Source: Udeniomyces pyricola
Lineage: Eukaryota; Basidiomycota; Tremellomycetes; Cystofilobasidiales; Mrakiaceae
Reading direction: 5' to 3'
Length of the DNA: 64,000 nucleotides
Assembly (NCBI GenBank): GCA_039545295.1
Contig: BCIK01000002.1
Span: 2,496 to 66,495 of the forward strand
The first letter of the stretch is position 1. Every line of letters starts with the position of its first letter. The notes below the pieces were generated by a model. That model ran no database searches, had not been told where the DNA came from, and saw only the letters and a program-made list of their open reading frames with translations. This document shows positions 49,918-61,276 of this stretch, piece by piece. A program made the position numbers and the translations under genes.

Positions 49918-51809
49918 ATGGCCCCATACACTCTTCCCGGTATGTTCCATCGCTTCCTCATGTCTACGAACCTCTACTTCGACTCCATTATCATCGACTC
50001 TCCGTGCCGACCGACTGACTGCCTCCTACCACCACGCTCATCGCCCTGGCTTTCATGTCATGTCTCTTTCCTGCTCCGCTCATTCTCCTCCGCTCACTCA
50101 CATACACCCGGTCCATCCGCTTTCGATCAACTGACTGCATCGATTCCGACGTCTTCACATCGGCCAGACGTAAGTACCCATGGACTGATTGACGTGCCTC
50201 TGCCGTCGACTCATGCTCTCGCTTCTGTCGACCGAGCTCAGCGGTCTTTTTCCCAGGCTGTCTGCAAGCTGACGTGATCATCACTCCCTTTTGGCTCATC
50301 TCCCTCTGCCCTTTGCCTTCTCCTTTCCATTTGCCATTCCTCCCTCGGCCTTGAACTCGGCATCTTTCGCGTGCCATCTCTCGTCTCCAACTTGTTCCAT
50401 CGGTTTTGGTCGCTTTGCATCCCATCCAGCTTCCCTACGGTTACGATGCCCTCGAGCCCTACATCTCCAAAGGTTCGTTTACCTTTATTCCAAAACATCG
50501 CGCACAGTCCATCGCAAGTTGCATTCTCACCGTTTCTTGGTTGCATGCCTTGTCGCCCTATTTGACCTTGATCCCCGCCACAGAGATCATGACGCTCCAC
50601 CACACCAAGCATCATCAGACTTACGTCAACAACCTTAACGCCGCGACCCAGTCGTACGCTCAGACCAACGACGTGCGTTCTTTCTCGCTTTCATCTCTTG
50701 TCGCTCTCCTTGACCTGTACTGAGGTTGTTCCATCATGTTCGTCAAATCCAGATCAAGGCTCAGATTGCCCTCCAGTCGGCCCTCAAGTTCAACGGAGGA
50801 GGCCACATTAACCACTCTCTCTTCTGGAAGAACATGGCCCCTGCCTCGTCCGACGACGCCAAGCTCGCTGACGGTTCGCTCAAGACTCAGATCGACAAGG
50901 ACTTCGGTGGTGTCGAGGGTGCGTACATAACTCCAAACATCGCTTCTATCTCATCATAGGCTTTAGTCAATTCGGTCATGTGCTCGACCTAACGTACTAT
51001 CACAACTTTGTGTTTACCAGAGTTCAAGAAGAAGTTCAACACGGCCACTCTCGCCGTCCAGGGCTCCGGTTGGGGATGGCTCGGATACAACTCGGCCTCC
51101 AAGTCGCTCGAGATTGCCACCACTGCCAACCAGGATCCGCTTCTCCGTACGTCAACATCAATGACCGCGAAACGACGTGACAATTGCCTGGTTCCTTGAA
51201 CGCTGACCATTGTTGACTCCACGCCTCTTTTCATTTTGTTTTACTCTAGACCTCACTCCCATCATTGGTGTTGACATTTGTGCGTGACCTGCGTTGATGT
51301 GTTCGGTTTCTGACCATCTGAGCGCAGTTATCTGAATATCGCTCCTGGTTCTTGTGTCTCGTTTCCGTCAATCTCAACTGACGCCACACAATCTTTAGGG
51401 GAGCACGCTTTCTACCTGCAGGTGAGTGTTTCTACCACCCATCTGGATTCTCCAGTTGCATCGTGGGCGGTTTGAATCCGAAGCTTACTCCTCATTTCCA
51501 TTGACTTGCATTTCCACAGTACAAGAACGTCAAGCCCGACTACCTCAACGCCTACTGGAGCGTCAACAACTGGGTGTGTTTTTTCTTTTTGTCCTTTTGC
51601 TCTGTCCGACTGTGTCATGCTCGATTTGGTCAACCAACGTGTGCTGACGACGAAATCGTTTCGTACTTCTTCCTTGTTCGTGCAGGCCGAGGCCCAAAGG
51701 AGGTTTGACGTGAGTGCAGCCTTGAATGATCCCTCTTCGTCTCCGGTGAGCTGACAGTCTCGATTGGTGTCGTTCTCTTTCGTATCATCAGGCTGCTTCC
51801 AAGGCCTAA
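49918..51809 (+). CDS. SOD2: Manganese superoxide dismutase, no obvious mitochondrial presequence
   Basis: An Fe/Mn-type superoxide dismutase. Spliced translation: [52 protein letters not shown], then [20 protein letters not shown] and [12 protein letters not shown]. It continues [80 protein letters not shown] and RFDAASKA. Metal ligands are all present: His of MTLHHTKHH, His of HINHSLFW, and the Asp and His of VDIWEHAFY. The Mn-type residues GGGHINHS and QGSGWGWL are seen. The protein starts directly at the domain, so it may be the cytosolic Mn-SOD known in several fungi. The residue D in LPDLPY is obtained only through a 2-nt exon (50168-50169). At least nine introns, mostly 50-110 nt except the first two (228 and 260 nt). 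Confidence 0.94.
50168..50169 (+). other. Predicted 2-nt microexon (AC) of the Mn-SOD gene
   Basis: Exon 1 ends ...CTT CCC G before GTATGT (49940). Exon 3 begins CTT CCC TAC GGT after CATCCAG (50429). Direct joining puts exon 3 out of frame. The sequence CGGCCAG-AC-GTAAGT at 50161-50175 offers an acceptor and a strong donor around AC, giving G+AC = Asp and restoring the conserved LPDLPY. A CTGAC branch-like site lies about 35 nt upstream, and no AG dinucleotide occurs anywhere from 49940 to 50165. Confidence 0.75.
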
Positions 51810-52933
51810 TGCGCTTCTGCTTCTACGTACGTCTAGCAAACGAAGAGGGCTCGGCTTTGAGAGGCTCGGATCTGTCGGAGGGGAGGTGGATGATTTCATG
51901 CTTTGGCTGTGCATATACACTGGCTCGACTGCTATCGCGGCATCAATAGAAAAGAGCCGTAAAGCTCACCAGCAATCAGGGCAACAAAGTCGATATGACT
52001 GCACTTGTTACCACGTCAATCGTTGGGTTTATCAGGAGAGAGCGAATGAGTATGTTTTAGTACGTGAGATGGGCATATTACATCTGAAAAGTACGGACAA
52101 AGACCATGTGTATACGAATCATTGTTACAACATATGCATCGCGTATGTACATATATAATCTTTCGAGCGGATACTGACTTGGCTCTAAGTACGCAATATC
52201 ATCCACTCGCAATCGATCGACAACTGACTTACCTGATTTGACTTGACTTGACTTGATCTATCGTCGCAAATCGATCATCTCCGCTTCTCGCCGTACGTCT
52301 TGAGCTGATTGTGTCGATTCGACTCGACGCTCGACTCGACGTCCAACACTCCTCCGTACTCTGGGCGCGTGTCATATTGCCCTCCCGCTCCCCCTCAATT
52401 GGCAACATGTATCATCGACCGTCATCGGACAAGACCACTTTTGGTCAGACGTGCGGACGACGGACTGAGCCGTGAATGGGCTAGGATATAGCTGACGTGT
52501 ACTGACGACATCTGCGCCGTTCGTCGAGAAGGGAGGAAACTCGACAGGATGGCGCAATTTCGTGTTTCCCTTTGATTGCCGTTCGTGTCTTCTGCATCCA
52601 TAGGTGCAGCACGTTGAGGCTCTATGAGCTTGGATCTCGACCAGTCTCGGCTATATGGACCTGACCGCCGGTCTCTCGAGCACTCGCGCTAACGCCATTC
52701 TTCCAAGCTTCTTGCAACTGGTCCCAGTCGCCATATGACATGACGCCGGAGAAAGCACCAAAACCTTTAAAAGAAAAAGTTGACCTGTTCGCCCTTATTT
52801 TTACGTTCTTTACTTTCATCCATTCCTTCAGATCTCTTCCCTGACCGCCCTTTCCGAATTCTTCATCTACTTCCCATCATCTCGTCTCCTCGCCTATCCA
52901 CCCTCGAGTTTCTCATAAACCCGCCGCCATCCA
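51810..52933. other. 1.1-kb spacer between Mn-SOD and the permease
   Basis: No convincing gene. There are AT-rich stretches, a TTGACTTGACTTGACTTGA pentamer run at about 52240, and CGACTCGACGCTCGACTCGACG at about 52325, both short direct repeats possibly in the permease promoter. Minus-strand ORF 52622-52819 and plus-strand ORF 51886-52158 have no recognisable motif. Confidence 0.5.
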
Positions 52934-55797
52934 ATGTCATCGTCTTCAGATGAAAAGCTCGCCTACGCCGACGAGAAGGCTGGAGAAGAACCAACCAACG
53001 AAGTCACTTACTCTGGTTCGATCAACTCAAGCCGTATCAATGTTGGAGGAGCGGCGATCGAACTCGAGAGTCCTATGGGGCGTACCATTGGTTAGTCCAC
53101 TTGGAACGTCAATCGCTTAGTAGCCAAGAGTCGCCCTCTGTCCGCCTCGACTAGATACTTATATGTTACAAGTATTTGCGCTCCCATCCTCCCCGCGCAT
53201 ACTTCTTGTCCCTTGGTCATAGGCGCATTCACTGTCATTTGTCTTAACCTGTCCCAGATGATTGGAACCGGTATCTTTTCGACACCTGGAACCCTTCTCA
53301 AAGGACTTGGTTCGGTCGGTCTCGTCCTCCTCTGTGAGTGGATTTGTTCTGCACATTGCTGGTCTTATGAAGGCATCACACCGCATCTCATTTGGCTAAG
53401 ATCGATCATGGAAAGCCGAAAACTGACTGAGACCGGCTGGCTACCTTGATGTGTGTGTGTGTTATTTATTTATCACATCAGATTGGGTCGTTGGAGCTAT
53501 CATCGCCTGGGCAGGCCTGGCGTATTATCTCGAGCTTGGTAGCTACTTCCCCAATCGAGGGGGAGCCGAGGTGCGTCTTTCGATACTAAATACCATGAAC
53601 AGCATCTCATCCCCCTCACCAGTCATCTTCATTCTAATCCTGGTAATTGTGACCCTTGTGTGATCGTCATTGCCCTTGAAGGTCGTATATTTGGAACAAG
53701 CATACAAAAAACCCCGGCACCTGTTCCCTGCTGCGTTCGCTGTCTCTGCCGTTCTCCTTTCTTTCTCAAGTTCCAACGCCATCGTCTTCAGTGATTACGT
53801 CTTCAAGGCCGCCGGAAAGACCCCCACTGATTGGGAGGGTAAAGGGGTTGCCATCGCCGCTGTGAGTTTTTCTTTGATCTGTCTCTGATGGCCTATTCAG
53901 ATACTGAGATTTGGGACATGGTTCTTTCTTATTTGTAGTACACGGCTGCTTGTCTCATCATCTTTGTCTCCACCAAGTGGTCTGGTCGGATCTCTAACTC
54001 CCTCTCAATCATCAAAACGGTACTCCTCGTCGTCATTGCCATGTTCGTGCTTCACCAATTCAGCCTGCCTCACTACCTTGCTACTTGGCCTAACATTTGA
54101 ATTTGCGCTTCTTTCAACCTATCCAGTACCGGATTCGTCGTTCTCGGCGGCAAGACTCGCGTTGCTAACCCCACTGCCAACTTCAAAGACGCATTCAAGG
54201 GAACGACGAGTGACGGAAATGCCTATGCCACGAGTCTGACCAAGTGCGTGTCCTCCCAAATGCCTCTCCCAGGTCAACCATGTTCGGTTGTCTCGTGCCA
54301 AGGATATGCTGACCTTGCTCCCTTGCTTTGCTTCCTATCAGAATTATCTTCAGTTACTCTGGGTACAACAACGCACACAACGTTATCAATGAAGTCAAGG
54401 GCGGTACCAAGACACTCAAGTGGGCCTCGCCTGCCGCGTTGGCCCTTGTCTTCGTCCTTTACTTCCTGGTTCGTTGATTTCCAGACCAAATATACGGACT
54501 CTGTGCTTTTGAATGCGCTGTTAATGAAAACTAACCCCTTCTACCGCATTTTCCAACACTTACGCTATCCAGGCAAACATCGCCTACTTTGCTGCCGTGC
54601 CTCTTGAGCAGATCAGGTCGGGAGGAACCCTCGTCGCCGCACTTTTCTTCAAAAACGTCTTCGGAGAAGTCGCAGGAGGCGTCGTGCTCCCTGTTTTCGT
54701 CGCGGCTTCGGCCTTCGGGAATCTGATGGCAGTAGCCATTGGTCAGAGTAGAGTTTTGAGAGAGGTACGTATCTCAACAGGTGTTGTGCGACTCTGGACT
54801 CTTTGCAGGATCAATCCTCGGCAGGATCGCTGGCTGACTGAGTGATGTCGTCGATGATCCATGGTATTCAGGTGGCTCGACAAGGTCTGCTTCCTTGGTC
54901 GGCCTTCTTCACAACCACTCGCCCGTTTAACACCCCAGGAGGGCCTCTCCTCCTCAAGTGGGGGTTGACGGTCCTTGTCATCCTTGCGCTTCCCCGTGGC
55001 GATGCTTTTGTCTTTGTTGTGGACCTCGCGTCGTATCCCACTCAGCTCTTCGCACTTGCCAACGTTGTAGGAGTCTGGCTCATTCGCCGAGATCGAATCA
55101 AGGCCGGTCTTCCAGACACTGATGTAAGTAATCCCTTATCTTTCTTTGCTTTCTGTCTTTCCCTGGATCTGTATGCTAATTGCAGCTCGTCAACGACATC
55201 CATTCACTTGTCGTCACAGTACAAGACCTGGAACATTGCCCTTGTCTTCTCCGTGCTTGTTTCGGCCTTCCTGCTTGTTATGCCTTGGGTTCCACCTACT
55301 GGAGGAATCAACGGCGGCGACGTCTCATTCCCATACTTTATCTACTGCATCGCCGGGCTTGCGTGAGTCCAGAGAATTCCCCCCTCAATCGGCCAAGAGT
55401 ACTTGACGATACTTGTGACCAAGACATTAACCTTTCGTGCTTGGAACGTTGAACCCTGCATCTTGGACTACTAGGATCTTGTTCATTTGCTTCGCCTACT
55501 GGTACCTCTGGTTCCACCTTCTTCCCAGGCTCAAGGGGTAAGTTTCACGCTCCCGTCATAGCATTCTTCTACTCCAATCCGTTATCTGCGAATTACACCG
55601 GAATTTTTGTACTGATTCAAGACACTCTGGTGTCCTCGTATCTCAGGTTCACTTGGCGGGAAGAAGTCATCGTGGTTGGAAACCGAGGAGAGCTGGCCAA
55701 GAAATTCGTCCGAGATTACCACAGCGCCGACGGTTCCGCTAACGATATTCGTCAACGCAGTCACGAGGCGAATGGTCGAGTACCGGAGGAGTTGTAA
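52934..55797 (+). CDS. Amino-acid permease, APC superfamily (LAT/methionine-permease type)
   Basis: A plasma-membrane amino-acid transporter of the APC superfamily, closest in pattern to fungal L-type/MUP methionine permeases. After a 50-residue cytosolic tail (MSSSSDEKLAYADEKAGEEP) come about 12 membrane segments. TM1 has the substrate motif LSQMIGTGIFSTPGTLLKGL. Next are WVVGAIIAWAGLAYYLELGS, YFPNRGGAEVVYLEQAYKKP, LFPAAFAVSAVLLSFSSSNA, YTAACLIIFVSTKWSGRISN, TGFVVLGGKTRV, IIFSYSGYNNAHNVINEVKG, ASPAALALVFVLYFLANIAY, VVLPVFVAASAFGNLMAVAI and PTQLFALANVVGVWLIRRDR, then TWNIALVFSVLVSAFLLVMP. The end reads ILFICFAYWYLWFHLLPRLK, GFTWREEVIVVGNRGELAKK and EANGRVPEEL. About ten introns fit in phase. 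Substrate specificity is inferred only from family resemblance. Confidence 0.9.
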
Positions 55798-56077
55798 GAC
55801 GTGCGCGTGCATATCGATACGGTTGAGTGTTACCTCAACGACGAGGGTGCCTTTTGTGTTTCTTGCTGGGTCCTGGGTTTTGTGATTTGAATAGATATTA
55901 TGCTTTTGAACCTCTGAAGGTGATATCGCGCCAATCTGAAGCCAACGTAAAACGCAAGACAAACTGGTCGGTGAAGTCGAGGCACGGCATGCTTCATTGA
56001 CCCAGACTGTAGTAAACAAGCCGCTGCTCCGCTAGCTATAGCTGTAGACATATCATTCGACTAAACTGCCCCCTCAC
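55798..56077. other. Convergent permease/STN1 spacer
   Basis: A 280-bp stretch between converging 3' ends; nothing recognisable in it. Confidence 0.4.
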
Positions 56078-58600
56078 TTACTCATTGACGACCCACCATC
56101 CTCCCTTATCCCTGTCCATCGACCCAACACCTTTCCTCCCTCCAGACCCACGCACAACTCTCCAGGCCGCTCGTTCCTCCTCCATATCCTCCAGGATGCT
56201 TTCAAGCGCGAGTTCGGCAATGAAGTTCCAGCGTTCGTGCAGAGATCTTAGACGGCGCATCAGGGTCCCAATCGAGATCGGGTAGATGGTTCGGCTGACG
56301 GCGGAAGGAAGGGGTGCAGATGCCGATGAAGCGGTTGAAGTGGCCGGGGGTCGGTGAGCAGGATGGTACTGGAGTGAGAGAACCAGATGGTGCAAGACTG
56401 GACCGATGACAGACGCAGCGATAGGGAGATAGAGCGTGGGAGGGGGTGTCTGCGGCGGTGGTTTTCGAGGTGTGCGTTCCGGCGACGACAAGGCAGACCC
56501 ATGGATCGTACCCGACGTCGACGACGAAGTTCCGCCCGCCTTTTCTCTGGCCTTACTTGTGACTTGGCTTGAGATCCCTCCTAAACTTGCCGGCGACGGC
56601 GGCGGCTCGACCGTGATAATCTCCCCTGCGTGAAGCATCTCGACCAGCACATAATTTACCAACCTTCGCACCTTGGCATCGACCCAAGTTGGGTCCTTGA
56701 GCTGAGACGTCAAGCTCTTCTCCAGGCTTCTCTTTTTCCCCTGGGAATCGATCCTCCACTTGACGCCCTCGCCAGTCCCAGCGATCTCGCGGTCATGGTC
56801 TTTGCCTCTCGCATCGAACCACCTCGTGCTCTCCTTCCGAACGGCTGGTGCCCCGCCTGAGACCACATTCGTCGTTACCGCGTCCTTGGACGTGACGTGG
56901 TTCATCTTTTCCTCATTTCTCCGGGCAGCCTCGCGAGCTTTTGTTGTCTTCTTGACGACTTTCTGGGCGTAAGTTTGGATGTACGGCACGGAGAGAAGAT
57001 CACAAAGCGAGAAAGGCGGTTCGGATGGATCGTCTCTAGTCAGATATAGCTGGGATGAGGTTGGCTGAGGTGAGGGTAAGAAGTTGACGTTGGTTGGCTC
57101 GAGCGGATGCGAGAGCGATGTACGAGATGGGCCGGCTTGACCTTGACTCTGCAGAGAGCACATGGTCGTAGTCATGGAGAGATCTTGAAGCTCGGACATA
57201 AAGGGCAAAACTGGATATGAGGCAGTGTTGGGCGGTAAAGCCGTCGACCAAGAGGAAGGAACGGGAAACGAGCTAGAACCCCAATACGATTCAACAGCTC
57301 TGTGCATATAGTCTTTGATGTATATTTTGAGGCCGGACAAGTTGCAACTTTCAGAGGGGATCTTGCGAGGGTCTCGCAGTCGGGGAGCCTAAGGAATGGA
57401 TAGCGATCTGTCAGGCATAGCTCTCCTCGTATGCAGCCGCAAAGCAGAAACATGTCACTAGCTGAAGGACCCACATGTCCAGGTGATGATGGCAAGCTAC
57501 TAGCGGTTGAGCACTGAGAGGATGAGGGCATGTCGGAGAAGGTGAGGGAACAGGATCGATCGAACCGAGAGGAGCGTGGGAGATCAGGCTGATAAGCAGC
57601 AGTTGAATCCTGTGTAGAAGTCGTTTCGAAGGAAAGCTCTTGACGCTTGCCGATGGAGTGAGAAGGGTTGGATGCTAAGGACTTATGCTGATTGATCGGA
57701 GTAGAAGGTCGTTTGGGTAGTAGAATGGATGAAGATGGACGCTTGACGGTAAGGCTGAGAGCGTAAGTCGATTGAAGATAGGTAGTCATGGAGAACGAGG
57801 CGTAAACATCGCGATGCATGGCGTGAACAAGTTCAATGTGCTTTGTCTCGGCATTGAGATCGACCTTGACTGAAGACATACACAGGCAGATAGATGTAGA
57901 GAAGGGGAGTCGATCAGTCTATAAACCACAAGCAGATACAGTCCATAAAGCAGCTTACTCCCGACCGCATGTCACGGCGACACCAGCTCATGGACCCACC
58001 GATATCTTTTGTTTGCATCAGTTGAATTTCTGGTTCGCTGTCATGTTTGTATCGGTGTATACGGCCCTTGATCCTGACCGTGGCACCGACCTTGATCTTG
58101 CGAAAGGAAGCCAACGCTGCCGTCAGTTCCGCAGAACTTGCGTCACCGGGGCGGCGAGCAGCTGCCCAACTAGGTTCGATGAAGGGATGGGTATAGGTGA
58201 TGTCGAGAATACTATGAGACCCGTCGTCAACTGGCGGGGCCACAAATTAGCCGAAACATGTGATCAGAGCTGCGTCCGGTTAAATCACGTTCTAAGCATG
58301 AGAGTGTCGGACGAACGGGTCAAAATGGTTTTCGACTCCTTCTCCTCCACACCAACGAGCATTCCAACAAGCATGACGTATCGAAGCGGGAAGGTGTTGA
58401 GCAGAAAGATGTCCCCTGGGATGGATGCGAAGAGCGAAGAGACACAACGTGAGTGCTCGAGCAGTGTCGGCAAACGCGAAGAGACCAAGGAAGGTTGGCT
58501 GACTGCTCTGGCCGTGTTGTGCAAGGGTCGTGACGTCTTGTATCGAGCAAGGGGCAACGGCTTCATCTTTGAGAACCCAGAGATCAGCATTGATATCCAT
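56078..58600 (-). CDS. STN1: STN1-like telomere-capping protein (CST complex)
   Basis: STN1 binds telomeric single strands with TEN1 and helps recruit Pol-alpha/primase. The start MDINADLWVLKDEAVAPCSI continues QDVTTLAQHGQ. The OB fold reads DIFLLNTFPLRYVMLVGMLV, GVEEKESKTILTLDDGSHSI, LDITYTHPF, then KVGATVRIKGRIHRYKHDSE and PEIQLMQTKDIG. VMLVG..VGVEEKE..TI.TLDDG is the Stn1 signature. Next exons give VDLNAETKHIELVHAMHRDV and a Ser/Pro linker. Then APRLRDPRKIPSESCNLSGL and KIYIKDYMHRAVESYWG match the fungal Stn1 LR.P..L.S..L....F..YLKHYM block. The last 350 residues carry a TRWFDARGKDHDREIAG region and helical domains ending RWNFIAELALESILEDMEEE. Introns: about 58416-58500, 58242-58310, 57848-57960 (approximate), and about 57390-57480 (donor GTGGGT). 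One ACGCGT box lies at 58649, about 50 bp upstream. Confidence 0.78.
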
Positions 58601-59285
58601 GGCTGCTCAGACCAAGAGAAGGGTCCAACCGGTGAACACTTAGGCTAAACGCGTCGCCGAGGCGGAATCTCGTCCGAGGATCGGGGTGAAGGACGGATGA
58701 GGCCTGATGCCTGAGCGCTGAGATAAAGGGGCGGTAAGATAGGATATGAGCTTGGGCTTGTGGGTGATGATGACTGGGAGCGAAGAGGTAGAGTCAGAAT
58801 TCCTGTGGGATGGATAAAGAATTCGATGGGAGCGTGGCTAGGAGGAAGAAGCAACATTGCTCAGTACATCGTTCATGATCCGACATTCCGGAGCCCAGCC
58901 GAATTGATGATCATATATATATACAGATATATATATACAGATATATATGTGACAATGAATCCGTGCGTGCAGTTGACGGCGAATGGGTGAGAAAATCAGC
59001 CCAAGGCATGATCATGGTATAAGAAACATGTATAGACTACAGACAAGAGACAAGATAGCGAACAACAAGATATGCAAAAAGACTCAGAAGAAAGAAATTC
59101 ATCTCCTGGCATCCATCCCAACCACAACATGCACCAAGTACTGTCGCGCCCTTCTCCGACTAGCTAGTTGATGACCATCGATATGGCTCTCCCCACACAT
59201 CACTAGTCACTCTCCATCCATTCGTATATATATATATATATATCCACCCCGCTCACACCCGCCTCAACGTCCTTGACTCCTAAGC
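58601..59285. other. STN1 upstream spacer with AT microsatellites
   Basis: A 685-bp region upstream of STN1 and downstream of the small membrane-protein gene. Besides the ACGCGT box at 58649-58654, it contains interrupted ATATAT blocks at about 58913-58949 and a (TA)9 run at about 59225-59243. No gene was recognised. Confidence 0.55.
58913..58949. repeat. ATATATATACAG-type interrupted microsatellite
   Basis: Three AT runs are separated by two CAG interruptions (ATATATATATACAG twice, then ATATATATG). Confidence 0.9.
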
Positions 59286-59903
59286 TCATGGCCCCGCGAG
59301 CTTGCTCGACGACGTCGTTCCCATCCCGGCGAGCGCCCGAAACCAAATCAACACGCACAACCAAAAGAAGGCGACGTAGACGTAGTTGAGGAGTTTTGCC
59401 CGCTTAATGCCTGAGACCCTTTCGGCTTTGCCCGTCTGGACGACCATGTATTCGCGTTCGTAATCGGCGACGGTGCTCGGCGAGGGAAATGGGAACGGTG
59501 GAAACGCTGGGTAGGCCACCGTCGAAGCGGTCGCGGTCTGGTCGCCAGAAGACGGGGAGAAGCCAGGAGAATATGAAGAGTGGGGCGACCAAAGGGTATG
59601 GTCTGAAGCCTTTGGATGAAGCGTAGGGGCCGCCCTCTCTGGCACGTTACCGGCGTCGTGCAAGATGTGTGCAGTGAGTGAAGAAGGGAGGATAGGCTGG
59701 AGGATCGGGGCGAGCGAGTGCACGCTAGGTTTGCGGAAAGAGCGGGATCGCTTGGGAGATATCATTGGCCCAGGTGAAGAAGAAGATTGGGTACGGGACG
59801 ACGACGTCCAGTTGGAGGGAAGAAGTGAAGAAGGAAGGCGAAAGGCGGACATCGCCGTTGGTTGGCCGGCAGGAGTGAGGGTATTGGCAGGAAGGATGGG
59901 CAT
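59286..59903 (-). CDS. Small single-pass membrane protein, function unknown
   Basis: An uninterrupted 205-codon frame, one of the few intronless genes here. It starts MPILPANTLTPAGQPTAMSA. The first 150 residues are Ser/Pro-rich and basic in places (MISPKRSRSFRKPSVHSLAP), with no signal peptide. Then VADYEREYMVVQTGKAERVS and GIKRAKLLNYV lead into a single membrane segment VYVAFFWLCVLIWFRALAG and a short tail ending TTSSSKLAGP. The layout suggests a tail-anchored or near-tail-anchored protein with the bulk in the cytosol. I recognise no family. A chance ORF is possible, but a clean hydrophobic segment after a charged linker argues for a real gene. Confidence 0.6.
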   Translation of the reverse strand: MPILPANTLTPAGQPTAMSAFRLPSSLLPSNWTSSSRTQSSSSPGPMISPKRSRSFRKPSVHSLAPILQPILPSSLTAHILHDAGNVPERAAPTLHPKASDHTLWSPHSSYSPGFSPSSGDQTATASTVAYPAFPPFPFPSPSTVADYEREYMVVQTGKAERVSGIKRAKLLNYVYVAFFWLCVLIWFRALAGMGTTSSSKLAGP

Positions 59904-60459
59904 CGAAACGCTTTAGGCTGGATGAATCGAATGGGTGTGGGCGGATACTGTTGCTTATACGAGGATTTAGTGATTGATGATGGTGGGCGTGTGGGGTGAA
60001 GGCGGCTTATGGGATATATCAAGTCGGTATTGTGTATAGTGTGAAGCTTTGTATGACGGTGAGTTTGGGGGATCGGGCTATCATCGAGTGGGATCCGATG
60101 GAAATCACCCATTCAACGCGTCCGAGACGTCGAGGCTTTCGAGCCATCGAGCTAAACGCGAAGGAGCCGGGAGCCAGTCTGAAACCGATAAGACTCCGCC
60201 TGACCATTTTCCAGTCCCAGACCATGATATTCATGTATCAAGGTAAGCGTGCCACATGACAGGTGAGTTTCACGCATACATATTCCATGTATATGATCCA
60301 TACACATGAACCCATGCCCCCCCCTGTTGACGGTTAACGGTTGGCGGTCCCTGGGCCGGGAGTGGAAATCGCAAGCGGACGATCGAACGAACACATAAAC
60401 GTTGACGGAGCCAACCACACAATGCGTGTCATCAACCGGCCGGCATTTGGACCAATATC

Positions 60460-60515
60460 GTCAACGTGTCAACGCGTCAACGTGTCAACATGTCAACGCG
60501 TCAATGCGTCAACTG
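60460..60515. repeat. Octamer array GTCAACRY x7
   Basis: Seven consecutive 8-bp units: GTCAACGT, GTCAACGC, GTCAACGT, GTCAACAT, GTCAACGC, GTCAATGC and GTCAACTG. Two unit junctions create ACGCGT. The array lies about 760 bp upstream of the WSC start. Confidence 0.9.
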
Positions 60516-60549
60516 AGGTACTTACAATTGAATATTCAACTTGAACGTG

Positions 60550-60575
60550 GTCAGCACGCGTCAGCACGCGTCAGC
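60550..60575. repeat. Decamer GTCAGCACGC x2.5
   Basis: Two perfect copies of GTCAGCACGC and a partial third (GTCAGC), each junction forming ACGCGT. It follows the octamer array by 34 bp. Confidence 0.85.
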
Positions 60576-61276
60576 GTCGGCACATCGGCATGACTATCGC
60601 GTAAAGTTTGGCAATCGAATCGGTCGGGGCGATTCGAGGCTTCCAGGCACACTCGCACGACGCGTCGACGTCAACGCGTCGTTGTTTGCCGTGACTAAAT
60701 GTTTGAACGATCCCCTTCCATCACCCATCTGTCTTTCCCCTCCCCTCCCCATCCATCCCACTCTGTATTCTCCAGCTTCGACTTGATCCCCCTACGTTCC
60801 TTCACCCTAGCCTTCCACCCACCCTCGTCCCCGCACCGACACCCATCACTCTCATCACTGGCAGGTTCCAGCTCAGTACTGACTCATCATCTCGTACATA
60901 CCCACTTACATACATCCCTACATACATACATATCGACCCCGACGATCGACGCGTCGCTCCTGAATCAACCGAAAGACTTCCTTGATCCTTCCAAACCTTT
61001 CCACCTCTCATCCCGTCAGTACCGCCACCGACCATTGTTCTCTTGATTCAATATTCACCGATCATTTCTAGTTCTGGTTGCATGCTGTCCAGATCAGTCT
61101 GGAACGTCCACTCACACCTTTCCTAAAAGAATCCCTTGACTCTCCGTCATAATAATTGTCAAGTACTGACCGACCGCATTCAACTTTCATCCTCCCTTTC
61201 CGGAACGTCCTAAACATAGACCCAGTGACCAGTGCTAGATACGCCACACTGTCCATTACCTCTCTATCACTGCACC

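Larger units (their letters stand above)
59904..61276. promoter_or_regulatory. Long divergent promoter region rich in short tandem repeats and ACGCGT boxes
   Basis: This 1.37-kb region separates the membrane-protein gene and the WSC gene. ACGCGT occurs at 60115, 60472, 60496, 60556, 60566, 60660, 60674 and about 60949. Six of them lie within 60472-60679. The array entries below cover the repeats. The WSC-proximal 500 bp is pyrimidine-rich with CATACATACATACATA at about 60905, as in a leader. Confidence 0.6.

Noticed and set aside
52622..52819. 65-residue minus-strand ORF upstream of the permease
   Set aside because: No recognisable family and no flanking exons; it probably lies in the permease promoter.
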